Assembly (NCBI GenBank): GCA_016875515.1
Contig: VGRA01000186.1
Span: 1-5,921 of the forward strand
Length of the DNA: 5,921 nt
Direction of reading: 5' to 3'
From: Deltaproteobacteria bacterium
GTDB lineage: Bacteria; Myxococcota; Myxococcia; Myxococcales; Myxococcaceae
Part shown: positions 4,710-5,921 of the stretch, piece after piece
How positions within the stretch are numbered: position 1 is the first letter of the stretch
How the letters are laid out: every line of letters starts with the position of its first letter
The notes under the pieces: generated by a model
Told to the model about the DNA's origin: nothing
The model's input: only the letters and a program-made list of their open reading frames with translations
Database searches by the model: none
Position numbers and translations under genes: made by a program

Positions 4710-4922
4710 TCACGCGCTGTTGGGCCAGCAGACCCAGGACACCTCCGGGAGTCCGCCCGCGCCCAGTCGCACGTCGATCCCGTCCCTCCGGACGGCCCAC
4801 CTGACGAAATCGCTTTCCTCCCAGAGGTCCGCCGGCACCTCCGCAGGGCCCACCTGGCGGCGTTGCGGGTAGCTCGAGAGCCTTCGCAGGTACTCGTGCC
4901 TACGGCGGGTAGCGGTGTCCAT
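4710..4922 (-). CDS. 70-residue hypothetical protein
   Basis: I do not recognise this protein. The ATG (4922-4920) follows a strong purine tract, GAGGGGGGAAACACC, which decides the start; the open frame upstream to 5441 is an accidental extension antisense to the lipoprotein gene. The product has a basic, Arg/Tyr-rich N-terminus (TRRRHEYLRRLSSYPQRRQ), a Val-Pro-Ala-Asp-Leu-Trp-Glu-Glu-Ser-Asp-Phe centre, and a C-terminus with alternating hydrophobics (GIDVRLGAGGLPEVSWVCW). It is probably soluble and cytosolic, with no signal peptide or membrane helix. A perfect 6-bp hairpin (TCGGGC/GCCCGA, 4936-4952) in its leader overlaps the upstream edge of the ribosome-binding tract and could affect translation. 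It is transcribed divergently from the lipoprotein gene. Confidence 0.65.
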   Translation of the reverse strand: MDTATRRRHEYLRRLSSYPQRRQVGPAEVPADLWEESDFVRWAVRRDGIDVRLGAGGLPEVSWVCWPNSA

Positions 4923-5079
4923 GGTGTTTCCCCCCTCGGGCACCAAGCCCGAAGCAGGGCGAGCGCAGGGGAGCGCTTTCGCCCGTTCAAGACGAGGCGC
5001 TTGCCGTTGCGACGCGTCAGCGGATGGTTTCGGGACGAGCCCTTGCCGTGCCGCCTGCGGCTGTCCACCACACCCCGTC

Positions 5080-5092
5080 CGCACCCGGTGCG
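5080..5092. promoter_or_regulatory. Palindrome in the divergent intergenic region
   Basis: CGCACC-C-GGTGCG is a perfect 13-base odd palindrome near the middle of the 4923-5174 gap between two divergent genes. A second inverted repeat, GCGTGC/GCACGC, lies at 5117-5141, between the palindrome and the lipoprotein ATG. Either could be an operator, but in DNA this GC-rich such repeats also arise by chance. I see no convincing -35/-10 pair. Confidence 0.25.
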
Positions 5093-5174
5093 AACGCGGT
5101 ATGGTCTCACCCCCTCGCGTGCGAATCCGGGTCCAGCACGCCGGCATGGGCAACCACGGACCCATTCCCTCCCC

Positions 5175-5921
5175 ATGAACCGCGTCCAAGCAGTCCTCGT
5201 CTCGTTGTCCCTGCTGTGCCTTGCCTGCTCGCAGGTCGGTCCCGAAGGCAAGGAGGGCGCCGCCGCGCGCCTGTCCGTGAGCGCCGAGCCGGCGGGAACC
5301 CGGTGCCCCAACGGTGGTCAGAAGGTGGAGAGCGCGGTGGGCACGGGCCCGGTCACGACGGCCTACCTGTGCAACGGTGGGAACGGCGAGCCGGGCAGCG
5401 CGGCGAGGGTCTCGGTCTCGGATGAACCTGCCGGTGTCCACTGCCCAGGGGGCGGCAAGAAGCTGGAGACCTCGGTGGGGACGGGCCCGGTCACCACGTC
5501 CTACCTCTGCAACGGCGCCGAGGGCGCAGGCGTCCTGGTGGTCACGGAGCCTGAGGGTGCCAACTGCGCCGCGGGCGGGGTGAAGGTGACGGGCGCGGAT
5601 GGCAATGCGCGGTACGTGTGCAACGGCTTGAACGGGACGAACGGGACGAGTGGACCACCCGGACCGGCCGGGAGCAGCGGAGCCAACGGGGCCGATGGCC
5701 AGGACGTCACGGCGGACGCGCTGCCGCCCGGGGACACCACCTGTCCCGCCGGCGGCGTGAAGCTCACGGGCGCCTCCTCCACCACCTACGTCTGCAACGG
5801 CGCCTCACCCACCGTCACCGTGGAGCCGGAGCCAGCCGGCGCCCACTGCCCGGGCGGCGGGCAGAAGGTGACCGCCACCTCTCCGGCCGGGACCACCACC
5901 GCGTACGTGTGCAACGGCGCC
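5175..5921 (+). CDS. Cys-pair repeat lipoprotein with a collagen-like segment (3' end outside window)
   Basis: The frame is open for 249 codons from ATG 5175 to the window edge. The N-terminus (MNRVQAVLVSLSLLCLAC) is a signal peptide with a probable lipobox Cys at residue 18 (Leu-Ala-Cys), so the protein should be anchored in the outer membrane or at the surface; Cys at -3 makes the lipobox slightly atypical. Five repeats follow, each of the type Glu-Pro-x-Gly-x-x-Cys-Pro-x-Gly-Gly-x-Lys-Val ... Tyr-Val/Leu-Cys-Asn-Gly, with Cys pairs C44/C66, C90/C112, C131/C149, C190/C207 and C225/C246, presumably disulfides. This resembles the DUF7151-type repeat common in myxobacterial surface proteins. 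Residues about 151-177 are collagen-like (GTSGPPGPAGSSGANGADG). Repeats 1 and 2 are nearly identical in DNA, pointing to recent duplication. No good Shine-Dalgarno precedes the ATG. Function is unknown; a stalk or adhesin role is inference. Confidence 0.85.
   Translation, partial: MNRVQAVLVSLSLLCLACSQVGPEGKEGAAARLSVSAEPAGTRCPNGGQKVESAVGTGPVTTAYLCNGGNGEPGSAARVSVSDEPAGVHCPGGGKKLETSVGTGPVTTSYLCNGAEGAGVLVVTEPEGANCAAGGVKVTGADGNARYVCNGLNGTNGTSGPPGPAGSSGANGADGQDVTADALPPGDTTCPAGGVKLTGASSTTYVCNGASPTVTVEPEPAGAHCPGGGQKVTATSPAGTTTAYVCNGA

Noticed and set aside
1..5921. CRISPR array, rRNA, complete tRNA or riboswitch
   Set aside because: No regularly spaced identical repeats, and no rRNA, full cloverleaf or known aptamer core was seen on either strand.

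Overview
The window looks like chromosomal DNA from a myxobacterium (Myxococcota, Myxococcus/Corallococcus/Archangium type). The reasons are the very high GC content with strong G/C at third codon positions, frequent GTG starts, an ECF sigma factor with small coupled membrane genes, and a Cys-repeat lipoprotein with collagen-like Gly-X-Y stretches. This placement is an inference; there is no rRNA or other decisive marker.

Left part (1-1615, all + strand): the 3' end of an unrecognised gene, a small Ala-rich protein with one hydrophobic segment, then a tight three-gene cluster. The cluster holds a three-helix membrane protein resembling MotA/TolQ/ExbB, an ECF sigma factor, and a 58-residue single-helix protein. 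The junctions are 4-base GTGA and ATGA overlaps, so the three are probably translationally coupled. The sigma factor is interrupted at codon 61 by an in-frame TAG where the family has Trp.

Middle part (1684-2830, + strand): a DUF2442 protein, then an MntA/HepT (MNT-HEPN) toxin-antitoxin pair. The HepT toxin is intact with its Arg-X4-His-X-Tyr site. The MntA antitoxin has lost one base just before its Gly-Ser-X-Ala-Arg-Gly motif.

Mobile-element graveyard (about 2845-4371, genes on the - strand): an internal fragment of an IS66-family element. It holds tnpA without a clear start, tnpB with an in-frame TAG, and the N-terminal third of tnpC with an apparent GTG-to-GTA start loss. The IS fragment abuts an excisionase-like helix-turn-helix gene and possibly the first codons of an integrase. 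Beyond these lies the 3' half of a tRNA-Pro(CGG) gene followed by a good intrinsic terminator. This is the layout of one end of an integrative element that uses tRNA-Pro as its attachment site, so the MntA/HepT pair probably belongs to that decayed island.

Right part (4372-5921): about 340 bases without a gene, holding the terminator and a pair of 17-base direct repeats. Next is a 70-residue hypothetical gene on the - strand. It is divergent from a + strand lipoprotein of five Cys-pair repeats and a collagen-like insert, which runs off the window.

The main pattern is decay: one frameshift, two TGG-to-TAG changes and one lost start within about 2.3 kb, next to an intact toxin.
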